Source: Cycas panzhihuaensis
Lineage: Eukaryota > Cycadophyta
Assembly (NCBI GenBank): GCA_023213395.1
Contig: CM041465.1
Coordinates: forward strand, 87,799,741-87,863,740
Length of the DNA: 64,000 nucleotides
Direction of reading: 5' to 3'
Each line of letters begins with the position of its first letter. Position 1 is the stretch's first letter. This document shows positions 11,453-21,929 of the stretch, piece by piece. The translations under genes and the position numbers were made by a program. The notes under the pieces were generated by a model. That model was not told the DNA's origin, did no database searches, and was given only the letters and a program-made list of their open reading frames with translations.

Positions 11453-12060
11453 ATTATTTAATACATGATAACAATGTATAAGGAGGCTAAGTATTTTGGA
11501 GCTTTTTCAGCATGGTTTCTGCTACCAACTTTTCTTGGGGAGATCTAAGGGGGGCAAGAGCCTCCATTAGCATGGGGTGCCAAAACACCCCCCTCCCCCC
11601 TGATAAGTAGAGGTTCAAGGTTGGTGAAAACCTACTAAATTGTAAATAGAATTTAGACCATTCATTAAAAAGGTGCTATATCTTATGGTGGTGATGTTAT
11701 AACCTAATTTGAATAATTAGTTTTTTCTATTATTATTATTGTATCACAATTATGGTATCGCATTGCATTACATCTTAAGCAGTTGTTGGTTGATTATTGT
11801 TGTAGTAAGAACTCTATGGCGATTGCATATATAGATCTTTCATTCTTGATCAAATAAAGCTAATATCTTTCCTATGTGGATGTTTCCCTAGCAGTCTACT
11901 AGGGTTTTACCATGTTATATCTAGTGTTCTTGGTAATATGTATGCTTTCTTATGTATATTGAATGATATTTGGTTATATACTTATATTTATTATAGTTTC
12001 GAATCCTTGTTCTTGTTGCAAATAAGATAGATTTTAGTGGTTGGTTTTGATTATTTAGAA
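11453..12060 (+). repeat. Probable 3' LTR of Co-A
   Basis: It follows pol and a polypurine-like AAGGTAGAGATTATT (about 11440-11454), in which the expected TG start has become TA. It contains AATAAAGC near 11865 and a stem-like CCCTAGCAGTCTACTAGGG segment near 11887, which resembles plant copia LTR ends. No second copy exists in the window, so both ends are uncertain. Confidence 0.5.
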
Positions 12061-12348
12061 CCAAGTTTGCTTAATACCATTTAATATTAGTGAAGTAACA
12101 GAGTTAGAATCCTTTTCATTTCTAGAATGTGAACCTAAGAAGAAGCTAAAGATAGAGTTAAAGTTAAAACCAAAAATATTACATGTACCTTCATCTTGAT
12201 CTTTAAAGAAAAAGCTACTAAAATAGTATTTGAAAACTATGGAGGATGCTAAAAAGTTATTACCTAAATATGAGAGAAAGCAGAAGTCAAAATTACAACC
12301 TTCTAATCAGGTAAAGAAGGCTCTTAGGACACATGTTAAGTGTTTATA
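12061..12348. other. Unassigned flank of the G1 gypsy nest
   Basis: A plus-strand frame from 12091 is Lys-rich (ECEPKKKLKIELKLKPK…) but contains stops and matches nothing I recognise. It may be part of whatever element G1 landed in. It is not obviously continuous with the copia RT on the other side of G1 (54587). Confidence 0.3.
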
Positions 12349-12353
12349 AACCA

Positions 12354-12746
12354 TGGAATAATTCCAACCAGTAATTTGTACTAATATTTAGCAAGAGAGC
12401 ATAAAGAGATATAAAATATATAGCACAAAGGCTTGATTTATTACTTGAACACTAATGATTATAGAAATGAAAAACTTGTAGGTATACCAAAAAGGAAACC
12501 AAAGTTATACAAAAGTATAATATCACAATAATCTCTAGATATAATCTTTCTTTTACAAATATCTAGTCTTAAGTAGGTAAAAGTGATCACTTCCCATAGA
12601 ATCCTATTGATAGGATAATCAATCTTTAATTCCATTAGTGGATCTATGTAATTTATGCATATATTAATAATCGATATTAACCTTCACCCATCTTGTTCAT
12701 TTATATAGATATCTATGTTCCACTAACTATAAGTGGTTATGTAATA
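12354..12746 (-). repeat. G1 3' LTR (left copy)
   Basis: About 390 bases that align along their length with 54192-54581, for example the TTAGCAAGAGAGCATAAAGA block in both. It is followed on its right by a polypurine tract, as expected for the 3' LTR of a minus-strand element. The terminal CA/TG has decayed to TA on the inner side. Confidence 0.78.
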
Positions 12747-12759
12747 GGTCCCCTTCCTT
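12747..12759 (-). promoter_or_regulatory. G1 polypurine tract
   Basis: On the minus strand it reads AAGGAAGGGGACC and directly abuts the LTR. This is the plus-strand DNA priming site used in reverse transcription. It also overlaps the end of the integrase frame (…GRGP), which is common in gypsy elements. Confidence 0.7.
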
Positions 12760-12881
12760 AAGATGTTAAGTCCTTAAAATGTTGAAGATATAGATGTTGT
12801 TTGACAAATTTAACTAATTCCCATATTGCTTTTTTTGGTTTGTAGCTAGTCCATTATCTTAGATACTTATAAATAGAGTTA
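12760..12881 (-). pseudogene. G1 integrase, C-terminal chromodomain-like end
   Basis: Minus-strand translation, joined across Co-B, reads YCLQKRAIYKYL, RWTSYKPKKAIWE and VKQHLYLQHFKDL, matching the (R)xIxEYLxxWxxLPxxxATWE pattern of gypsy chromodomain-like tails. The frame is split by Co-B at 12887/17895. This piece is the terminal part. Confidence 0.7.
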
Positions 12882-12886
12882 GATAT

Positions 12887-13375
12887 GTTAAACACTTTGC
12901 AAGTATTAAATGGGTATAAGCATTATACCTGAGCCCCTTTGTGGGGTCTGGAGGCCTGTTGTAGGGCCCCCGACTAGGGGGTTTGTGAAGCCAATAGCCT
13001 CCCAGGTGGGGGTTTGGGGGTGACAGACCCTAAGAAAAAATTTTAAGTGTCTTATGGGGGTCTTTGTCAGTCCATGGTTTATGCCCATTATATTGTAAAA
13101 CCATAAAGTGGTATCTTGTAATATTATATCTATATATTCTTATGTAACATCACATATAACAGGGTGTAGATGAGTCTTTGATGAGTTGATGAGAAGAGTT
13201 AGGATTTATTCATCTTGCAATTCTTTAGTTGTTGTTTAGATTAACAAAAGGTCTATGCTTAAACCTAAATCTCCTAGTGTTCATTATTATGTGTTTGGCT
13301 TGTTTATGCTATTTGTTCTTTGTATGGTTTAGAGTTATATTATCATATTAGTTCTACAGTTATATTTTTGCTTCA
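12887..13375 (+). repeat. Co-B 5' LTR (489 bases)
   Basis: Aligns with 17481-17895. The start is AGTT where the 3' LTR has TGTT. A possible TATA motif (TCTATATATTC) lies near 13129. The segment at about 12949-13027 is absent from the 3' LTR and is GC-rich, with a CCCCC-GACTA-GGGGG hairpin near 12968. Confidence 0.88.
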
Positions 13376-13461
13376 TTTAGTGTTAGAGCTAAGGTTTTTA
13401 GTTTAATAGAAAGCCATTTAGTAAGTGGGAGCCATGTTTAGTGAACTTGAATGTGAAGATC

Positions 13462-14196
13462 ATGGTAAGTACTACAAAGATGGATATTGAAAAGTTTAAT
13501 GGCTAGAACTTTGAGTTATAGAGGCTAAAGATGGAAGATATCCTCGTTAAGAAGGATCAATGGATCATTGTAGCAAGAATAAAGCTTGCGATTATGGTTG
13601 ACAAAGACTGGAAGAAGCTTGATTGAAAAGAAATCAATTTGATAAGGTTATGCCTTTCAGACATAATATTGTTGAATGTTATCCCAGAGTCTATAGCTAA
13701 AGATTTATGGAGAAAGTTAGAGGCTTTGTATCATACTAAGTCCTTGGTTAATAAGCTATTTATTTCGAAAAAGATATATTGACTCAAGATGAGTGATGAA
13801 GATGCAATTGTAGATCATCTCACTACATTTAACACCGTGGTGAGCTAGCATGTTTTAGTTGGGATAATAATATCTTAAGAAGACAAGTATATTACCCTAT
13901 TATATTTGTTTTTTAATTCCTAGGATAATCTTATGATGATAATTAGTAGCACGACTACTCCCACCCTAAAATTTGATAATGTTATTACTACTCTGCTATC
14001 AGAAGAGACAAGTCAAAAATCTTCTAAGGATTATTCAAAAGAAGCATTAGCAGTGAGAGGTCAAACATTGAATCATGACCAACAAAGGCTTAAGAATAGA
14101 CTACTAAAATCTAGAGGAAAATCTAAATCTCCACATAGAGACCCCTTAGTATGCTGGAAATGTGGGAGGGTTGGCCATATGAAGAGCCAATGTTAA
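13462..14196 (+). pseudogene. Co-B gag with CCHC zinc knuckle
   Basis: Copia gag, the capsid precursor. ATG at 13462 gives MVSTTKMDIEKFNG. The UBN2-type core follows (DLWRKLEALYHTKSLVNKLF, then KMSDEDAIVDHLTTFNTVV). A clean stretch at 13933-14196 ends with CWKCGRVGHMKSQC, an intact CX2CX4HX4C knuckle for nucleic acid binding. Several stops lie in the first half (for instance 13504 and 13624). Confidence 0.82.
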
Positions 14197-14289
14197 GTCA
14201 AGGTTAATAAGGGAAAGTCACTTGAAGCTACTTCTTTCATAGTAGCAAAAGCCTCTAATGAAATTGATGGCGATGTTTATTTAGCAACC

Positions 14290-17200
14290 TCAGGTAAGTT
14301 GTTAAATATTGAGTCTTAGTTAATTGACCCTAGTATTTCACTTCATGTTACTCCCCATAGGGATTGGTTTTGTGAATACACAAGTATTAATAGAGGTGAA
14401 GTATTTTTTGAGGATCATTACCCATATAAAATTATGGATCATAGAAGGGTAAAGGATTGATTTGGGAATGGAATAATTAAAACTATCCCTAATATGAGTT
14501 ATATTCCTAGTTTGGCTATGAGTTCATTGTCTGTCAGTGAATTGTGTGATGTAGGAATAAAAGTAATTTTCAATAAAAATAATTGCAGAATGGTTTGAGG
14601 AGCATTGGTGTTAGTAAGAGGGGTTTGATTTGGAATATTATATAAGCTTAATGCAAGCATAGTGTGTGTTGGTAGTCATAGTCTAGCTATAATATAAAGT
14701 AGCAATAATATAGGCAAGACTCAAATATCACTTGTTGGTAAAACTATATTGTGGCATTAAAGATTGGGCCATATTGGAGAGAAATGTCTCCATGATTTAT
14801 TCTCCAAAGATATGACAAAAGACATCTATGGAATTAATGACTCCTTTAATTTTAATTTCTATGAGTATTGTGTGTATGACAAACATAATCGGGTTAGTTT
14901 TCCTTCAAGCTCAAAGAGAGAAAATGGTATTCTATAATTAGTACACAACGATGTTTTTAGACCTGTTAATGTACCCTCATTGGGTAGGTCTAAATACTTT
15001 GTCTTCTTTATAGATGATTTCTCAAGAAAGACATGGCTATACTTTCTCAGAAAGAAATTTGAAGTCTTCAATAAATTCAGAGAATTCAAGGCCTTGGTTA
15101 AGAATAAGAGTGACAGGTAGATTAAGGTACTAAGGACTGATAATAGAGGTGAGTTTTACTCAAAGGAATTTGAACAGTTCTGTAAGTAGTATGGGATAGC
15201 AAGATAAAAGATAATTCCCTATATACCATAACATCATGGAGTTACTGAAAGAATGACTAAGACCTTACTAGAGAGATTAAGGAGTATGCTTAGTAGTACT
15301 AGATTAGAGAAGAAATTCTAGGCTAAGGTTGTGATGACTACAATCTACTTGATAAACAAATCACCAATAACTGCCTTAGTATACAAAATACTTAAAGAAG
15401 TATATTATAGTAAGAAACCATCTCTTGGTCATCTTAGAGTTTTTTGTTGTGAAGCTTTTGTGCATGTTCGTAGATAGTAGAGGACTAAGCTTTATTTCAA
15501 AGTATAAAAGACTATTTTCATTGGCTATGATGATGGTGTTAAAGGATATAAGCTTTATAACCTTGAAACACAAAAGATTACGTATAGTCATCATGTTATC
15601 TTTAGAGAGGAGTTCAGGTCTCTAAAGCGGGATAAAGAACCAAAAGAGGAACACTCTAAGAAGATACTATTTAAAGTAAGGAATGGGGACTCTACATTAG
15701 AATATGAGTTAACTGAAAAGGAAGAACCAATTGTAGAGGTAGCTCAACCTTAAGAACTCCATATTTTGAGGAGATCAACTCATAAGAGAAGACAACTTAA
15801 CAAGTATATTCCTAAAGACTTCTGTCACTCATCTTTTATTTTATCTATTACAAATAATAATCCAAGTATTGTTCAGGAGGCTCTAGAGTCGAGAGAGAGC
15901 TAGCTATGGATTAAGGCCATGCAAGAAGAAATGATGGCCTTAGAAAAAATAATATATGAAATTTGGTAGATCTACCTGATGGTAGAAAAGTTGTTGATAA
16001 TAAATGGATCTTCAAGAAGAAGTTCCAGGTAGATGGTATTGTGGAAAAGTATAAGGCTCGCTTGGTAGTAAAGGGCTATTCCCATATCAAGGGAATAGAT
16101 TTTAGTGAGGTATTTTCTCTTATTGTAAAGTTTCTTCAATTAGATTTTTATTGGCTATAGTAGTTACCTATGACCTTGAGGTGGATCAAATGGATATGAA
16201 GACTGCATTTCTTCATGGTGACCTCAAGGAAGAAATTTATATATTACAACCTAAAGGGTTTGAAGTTGCAAGGAATGAGAATATGGTGTATAGGTTGAAG
16301 AAGTCATTATATAGCTTGAAATAGTCACCAAGGATATGGTATTAGAAGTTTGATTTGCATATGTTGGAAGATGGCTTTATGCATAGCAAAGTAGATCATT
16401 GTATTTATTATAAGCATGTTGGTGATCATTTCATTATTATGGCTTTATATGTTGATGACATCCTTTTAATTAGTAATAATAAAGAAATGAACCAACTTGT
16501 GAAAAGTCAACTGGAATTTCACTTTGTGATAAAGGACCTTAGTGTTGCATATTTTATTTTAGGCATTGAGATTAAAAGGGATAAGAGAAATAGGAAGATT
16601 TATCTTAGCCAAAGACGGTACATTAAGACAATATTGCAGCAGTTTAGGTTGTAGGATAGTAAACCAATTAATGTTCTTCTTCCTACTGGTTTAAAATTAT
16701 TAGTTAGACAATACCCAAAGACTCACTAAGAAGTTGAAGGCATGGCATTTGTCCCTTATGCTAGTGCTATTAATAGCTTGATGTATGCGATGGTTTACAC
16801 TCGACCAAACATTACCCATGCAATGGAAGTAGTTAGCAGGTATATGCCAAACCTAGGTAGAGAGCATTAGGTGGTTGTGAAAAGGATTTTCAAGTATCTG
16901 TGGGATACATCAAACTATGGAATTTGCTATCAAGAAGATCATATGGAGATTAGAATAGTGAACCTAAGAGGTTTTGTTGATGTTGATTGGGCTAGAGATC
17001 ATGATAGTGGAAGATCTATAAGTGGGTATGTTTTTACCCTTTGTGGGGGCACAACTAGTTGGATGAGTAAAAGACAACAAGTTATGGTACTTTCTAGCAT
17101 AGAATCAGAGTATATGGAAGCTACTAATATGTGCAAGGAAACGATTTGGTTACAGAGATTATACATAGATATTAGCTTCAAGCAGGATATTGTGAGGATA

Positions 17201-17400
17201 GATTATGACAGTCAAAGTATAATCTACCTAATAAAGAATCCTATTTTCATACTTAGTAGAAGCATATTGATGTACAGTTCCATTTTATGAGAGAAACAGT
17301 TCAAGATCATAAGGTGGATTTGTAGAAGATTGCTACACAAGATAATATTATAGACTCATTAACCAAGATTGTTAGCATAAAAAAATTTAAATGGTGTAGA
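14290..17400 (+). pseudogene. Co-B pol: protease, integrase, RT, RNase H
   Basis: Protease near 14322: LIDPSISLHVTP (family LDSGASFHVTP), active-site Gly lost. Integrase (14750-15470): RLGHIGEKC, FFIDDFSRKTWLYFL, LRTDNRGEFYSKEF, VTERMTKTLLERLRSML. RT (15900-16650): VVDNKWIFKKKF, YKARLVVKGYSHIKGIDF, and an intact YVDDILLIS at about 16447. RNase H (16870-17340): GFVDVDWARDHDSGRSISGYVF and SSIESEYMEATNMCKE. Stops replace Gln in LK*SPR (16321) and P*HHG (15228). The domain order integrase-RT is the copia signature. Confidence 0.87.
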
Positions 17401-17480
17401 AATATAATGGGTGTTTGTGATTTTGGCATTAAGTAGTTGTGTATGCATGTTTCTTGTAAAGTGTTCAATAAGTGGGAGAT

Positions 17481-17895
17481 TGTTAAATATGTTGAACACT
17501 TTGTAAGTGTTACATGGGTGTAGGCATCATACCCGAGCCCCTTTGCAAAATCCCCTAAGAAAAATCTTTGGGTGTCTTATGGAGGTCTTTGTTAGCCCAT
17601 GGTTTATATCCATTGTATTATAAAATCGCAAGGTAGTATCTTCTAATATTGTGTCTATATATTCTTAGATAACAGCACATGTAATAGGGTATGGATGAGT
17701 CTTTGATGAGTTGATGAGAAGATTTGGGGTTTATTCATCTTTGTGATTCTTTAGTTATTACTTAGATTAATAAAAGGTCTATGCTCCTGAATCTCTTGGT
17801 GTTCCTTATCATGTGCTTGTCTTGTTTATCCTATTTGTTCTTTACATGGTTGAGTTCTATTATCATATTACTTCTACGGTTATATTTTCTCTTCA
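17481..17895 (+). repeat. Co-B 3' LTR (415 bases)
   Basis: Starts TGTTAAATATG right after the purine tract and ends CTTCA before the AATAG duplication. Differs from the 5' LTR at many sites plus the 75-base length difference, so Co-B is old. Confidence 0.88.
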
Positions 17896-17900
17896 AATAG

Positions 17901-18469
17901 CCCTTTTCTGGAGACAGTATTTCTAAATACTTAAGATACATTATGGAGGAATTATGAGAAGTTATTCTTCATTAAGACCTAGGAGGGAAGTCTAATGGAC
18001 AATGGTCTTTCTAAGGTACTTTTTAAGATAAGAAACAAAGAAAACATTATGGATATTAATATTAGGGGGAAGTTCTAGGGAATATGCAACTTCACCAATA
18101 TGTTGGATAACCTTATAGGGACCATAATACTAAGGGCTAAGCTTATGAATTTTATTATTATAGAGGAATTGCTAATATAAGGGTGGAGGTGAAGGAAGAC
18201 TAAATCATCAATACAAAATAATCGATTAGAATGGTGGAAGTCAACTAACTGCTTCATGCAATTTCAAACTGAGGCTAGGTTTTATTTGAAAGTATGTAAG
18301 ACTTTATTCATATTTTTACAATTTTTGTTGAACTATGATAGTTTAAAGATTAATGGCTAATATATGGTGAGATGATAAAAGGTAACTATAGAGGGTTATA
18401 AAGGGGGGCATAGCAATAATAGAGTGGTGGGATGGGGTATACCTATATTTCACTAAAGTTAACCAACAT
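17901..18469 (-). pseudogene. G1 integrase, segment between Co-B and Co-C
   Basis: Minus-strand reading gives FHHSNRLFCIDDLVFLHLHPY, then a segment with YYGPYKVI-like sequence, HIGEVAYSLELP-like and VFFVSYLKKYL-like residues. These are the post-core landmarks of gypsy integrases (GDLVYLKLQPY, GPFxVxxKIGxVAYxLELP, HPVFHVSxLKK). Frame breaks occur near 18190. The frame is interrupted on its 5' side by Co-C. Confidence 0.8.
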
Positions 18470-18474
18470 GTCCA

Positions 18475-18858
18475 TGTTAAAACTATGTAGTACCTCCTCC
18501 ATTTCTTTATATCTTTGTAACCTAATATTTATATTATGCATTAATGGAATCTTGATGTAATTAAACCATATTTAATAGTGAAGTTGGGTCTACCTCTTAT
18601 GTCATTAAGTTGGCTTATCAAATTGTATGTTAATATTGGTATATGGCTATAAATAATACCTTGTACCTTTGCACATTACATTGATTTGATTTTATGCAGA
18701 GTCTCTGCTTAATATAGAGAGCCTATGGTGTGACGAATCCACCTATAACCTTGCTAGTCTATTTATTGTGTTATTTCATTTTCTTTTGAATATTTCAGTT
18801 ATTTAGCATGATATACTTAGATTAGTATGCATGTATTTAGATCTTGACTTTCTTATCA
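18475..18858 (+). repeat. Co-C 5' LTR
   Basis: Begins TGTTAAAACTATG and ends TTATCA directly before the primer site. Contains GGCTATAAATAATACC near 18645, a plausible TATA region. Aligns along its full length with 25129-25511. Confidence 0.9.
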
Positions 18859-18906
18859 TGGTATTAGAGCAATCTTGTTACCCTATTTTTAACATGGTAT
18901 CAGAGC
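18859..18906 (+). promoter_or_regulatory. Two primer-binding-site-like motifs, 36 bases apart
   Basis: TGGTATTAGAGC (18859-18870) abuts the LTR, and TGGTATCAGAGC (18895-18906) is the exact complement expected for the 3' end of plant initiator Met-tRNA. The abutting one has one change. The second may be the functional site with a longer ancestral LTR, or a duplicate. Confidence 0.75.
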
Positions 18907-20509
18907 CTATATGTGCTTAATTTGAAGTATTTTGGTGATTTAAAGCTCATTTGCTCTATTTCTTTCATATGTTTAGCAAAAAATATGAGTTTTGTGTAGT
19001 GCTAGAGCAAAAACGAAGCTAGTTGTAGTTGATTATAGCCTCTTACAGTAGATTTTTTACCTGTTTGCATTCATCTGGGGTTTTGATCTAAGTTTTCTGA
19101 AGAAAACAAATGAAAATTAACTTTTTTTATTCACTACAACTCTATTGTTGATCACTTCTACTTATTGGAGCTTCACTCATGCTTGTGGCAGCCTTGCCCC
19201 CATTCTTATAATCTATTGGAAGAGATTTAAGGTGGTTTCAAATAGTTTCAAGCTTTATTTTACTTAGTTTCACTCAGTTAGGCTCCTACAACACCTTACA
19301 CTTCCATAGCGTTATTCTCCTCAATACGAGATTCTTTTTCAAAAATTCCATTCTACTAGGTCTCTCTCATATTTGCATCCCTTCCACTAAAATTTCATCT
19401 CATTCTAAGGCTATTTGGACCCCCGTTAGGTTTCTACACTCCTCCATTGGTCATCCATTTTTGTACGTAGGTAACACAAGCCTCAAAAAAAGGTACCTAT
19501 GTTGTTCCTATAATATCTACTCAACCATATGTTTAATTTATGAACTGTCTAAATTGTCAAAATGTAGATTTAAAGCTCTATAACTTAGAATTAAATTAAG
19601 CTGCATTTGGAGTTGATTTGTAGGAGATATTAGTAGTTCAAGTTGGCCTTTGTAATTGAGCTATTTGAGCCTTATTTTTTTTAGTTTTTAAAGGTTTTTT
19701 CAATTTCTTTGAGGTTCTTTTGCTAGATTAGGTTGTGGATTGTCTTGTTTAGTTATTCAGTTCTGATTTTTATGGCTAATTAATGCATGGTAATATCTCA
19801 TGTGTAGGTGTTACTCTTGGAAAGTTGAAGAAGTTTACTCTTAAAGATTGGCTCATTAAGATCTTTCTAAACCTACCCTTGTCATTTTAATTTGTTTTAT
19901 TTCATCTTCATTTTGTTTATTGCTTTAAAAATAACCTCTTATGTGTAAGAAATTTACTTTTTAAAAATTAAAATTTTACTTTACAAAGATAACTCTTGAA
20001 TTAAACCCCTATTTCTAGACTTATAAGGGGAACAGATAGGACCCCTAAAGTTACCACCACATGTATGCCTTTGGCCTATTTATATTAGATGAAGAATGTC
20101 ATTGGATATCAGGCGTATTAGGTGGCAGGCTAAGGAGGAGATCCTATCTTTTAGAGTTTGGAGACTAGGCTAGACCTAGGGGGATGAGTACCTTGGTTAG
20201 TAAGTTCGCATCGCTAGATCTGTTGTTTGACATAAGACTAGCGTGGGTAGGGAAATAAATTAGGAGGGGTCTTAGGACCTTTTTTATAGCCCATCTATTA
20301 AGGTATATTGAGCCCTTGAGCTCACATACTAGTATATCAGGTCCCTGGTTTACTACTTATGGGTAGGTACCATTAGATAGGATAGTAATCAAGAGCTTTC
20401 TTGGATATCCTTAGCCTTAGAATTTTAGATTAGAAGCCACTTAAGTAGATTAGTACCTTATTACACAAAAATTTAAAGACATAAAATCAAACACAAAAAC
20501 CTTTTAAAC
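18907..20509 (+). other. Co-C leader; last 450 bases conserved with Co-G
   Basis: No coding signal. From about 20020 to 20470 it aligns with 58752-59200 of Co-G: blocks such as GACCCCTAAAGTTACCACCA and ATTGAGCCCTTGAGCTCA recur in the same order, at the same place before gag. The upstream part (18907-20000) has no match that I see in the window. Confidence 0.7.
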
Positions 20510-21453
20510 ATGGCATCATGACTACTCCTTTCAAACACCATTAAACTCAATGGGATAAACAACTTTATACCATGGAAGAAGCAAGTCAAAAACTTACTTA
20601 TCATGAATAAATTTTGGGCCTATATTAATAGGGATATACCTCTTCCCATTCCTATACTAAACCCTATTGATTCCATAAAAATAATCCCACCTAATCTTGT
20701 AGCCTTAGCAAACTTCAAAGCTAAGGAGAACATAGCACGATGCTTCCTCTACTTCATAGTTGAAAACCAAGTGGATCAAAACATTAAAACTGCCCAAACA
20801 TCTCATGAGGCATGGAAAATACTTTGTGTCCTTTATAAGAGAAAAGATGAATTAAGATCTTTGATACTTAAAGCCCATCTATTTGTTATGCCCTTTGTCA
20901 GTAATGTTATCAATCATTTAACTAAACTTAAAACAATTTGAAACTAGTTGATTACTCTTAAAGAACCACCTTCGGACCATGACTTAATTTCTAGCATCAG
21001 TAATATTCTACCCATTAAATATAACTCTTTCGCATCCAAGCTACATGACAATTACTCCAAGATGAACTTTATAACCTTTGAAGGGCTTTTGATTTAAGAG
21101 GAGAATATACTCAACTAACTAGGGGTGACATCAACATATGACTTAGCTCCTACCTTTGTAGCCTGAAACCTAGAAAAGGACAAGTCTATTAATAGAGCAG
21201 CCCAATAACTTTGTCAACAACAAGACCTAGCTTAACACTTGGACACTCTCTCCATGTTATAAGAGTCATATCACCATCTGACTTCGTAGCCACTTGCTGG
21301 TACCTCCTCCTTCTCTTGTCCAACTTAGTAGTCTCATTAGTTTCAGTACTGACCATAGGAATAGTCTCAAAAGAATCAGTAGGCAAACCAAATGTCACCT
21401 ACCTCTACTGTGGCAAAATTGGATATCTAGCTATTGAATGTAGGAGACAATAG
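20510..21453 (+). pseudogene. Co-C gag with degenerate zinc knuckle
   Basis: ATG at 20510 opens MAS*LLLSNTIKLNGINNF with an early stop. A clean part follows from 20603 (MNKFWAYINRDIPLPIPIL, ARCFLYFIVENQVDQNIKT, AWKILCVLYKRKDEL), a UBN2-type copia gag. The knuckle near 21400 reads YLYCGKIGYLAIECRRQ: the first Cys and the His of CX2CX4HX4C have become Tyr, each a single G-to-A or C-to-T change away. Confidence 0.8.
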
Positions 21454-21929
21454 GCTAATTTATAGCTCCTACAAAACTAAGGGAGCCAAGAATATAGGTT
21501 ATTTTATCAACAACCACTTTCCATTTATCGACAAAGAGCATCCTTATACCATTAAGGAGGTCCTAATTACACTTAACAAAGACAAGGAGTTTCTTATTAA
21601 TAAGGAGGACCATGCCCTCCTCAAGGAGTCTCTTTTCTACAATAAGGAGGCCCTTTATTATTAATAAGGCAATCCCATTCAATAATGAGGAGGCCCTTTC
21701 TGCCCACAAGGGGGGCCATCATGCCAACCTCAAGGTTAATTCTATCAATAGAATTAGAATCCAAGGCCCACACAAGGATAAAAACCTCAAAACAGGCAAT
21801 GGTTCTTAAATAGAAGTCAAAGGAACCAAAAAAATAATCAATAACAAGGTGGAAAGATGGGAGATAGTCAGGACTACTCCTCCCATAACCTATTTTTTAT
21901 AGCATTGTCCTCACAGCTTGATGAGACCA

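Larger units (their letters stand above)
8881..12060 (+). mobile_element. Ty1/copia remnant (Co-A): integrase, RT, RNase H, probable 3' LTR; 5' half missing
   Basis: Copia sequence starts inside the pre-integrase zinc segment (IFGKQCRLRF near 8909) and continues through integrase, RT and RNase H to an LTR-like region. The 5' LTR, gag and protease are absent and their place is taken by gypsy Gy-A. I infer a deletion between two neighbouring elements, or a template switch. Confidence 0.82.
12887..17895 (+). mobile_element. Ty1/copia element Co-B, complete in outline, inserted in G1
   Basis: LTRs at 12887-13375 and 17481-17895 enclose gag and pol in the plus direction. Perfect 5-base target duplication AATAG at 12882-12886 and 17896-17900. 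The G1 chromodomain continues on both sides. A degenerate primer site (TGTTAGAGC, 13381) follows the 5' LTR, and AAGTGGGAGAT (17470-17480) is the polypurine tract. The 5' LTR carries about 75 extra bases relative to the 3' LTR. Stops and shifts in pol make it inactive. Confidence 0.9.
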
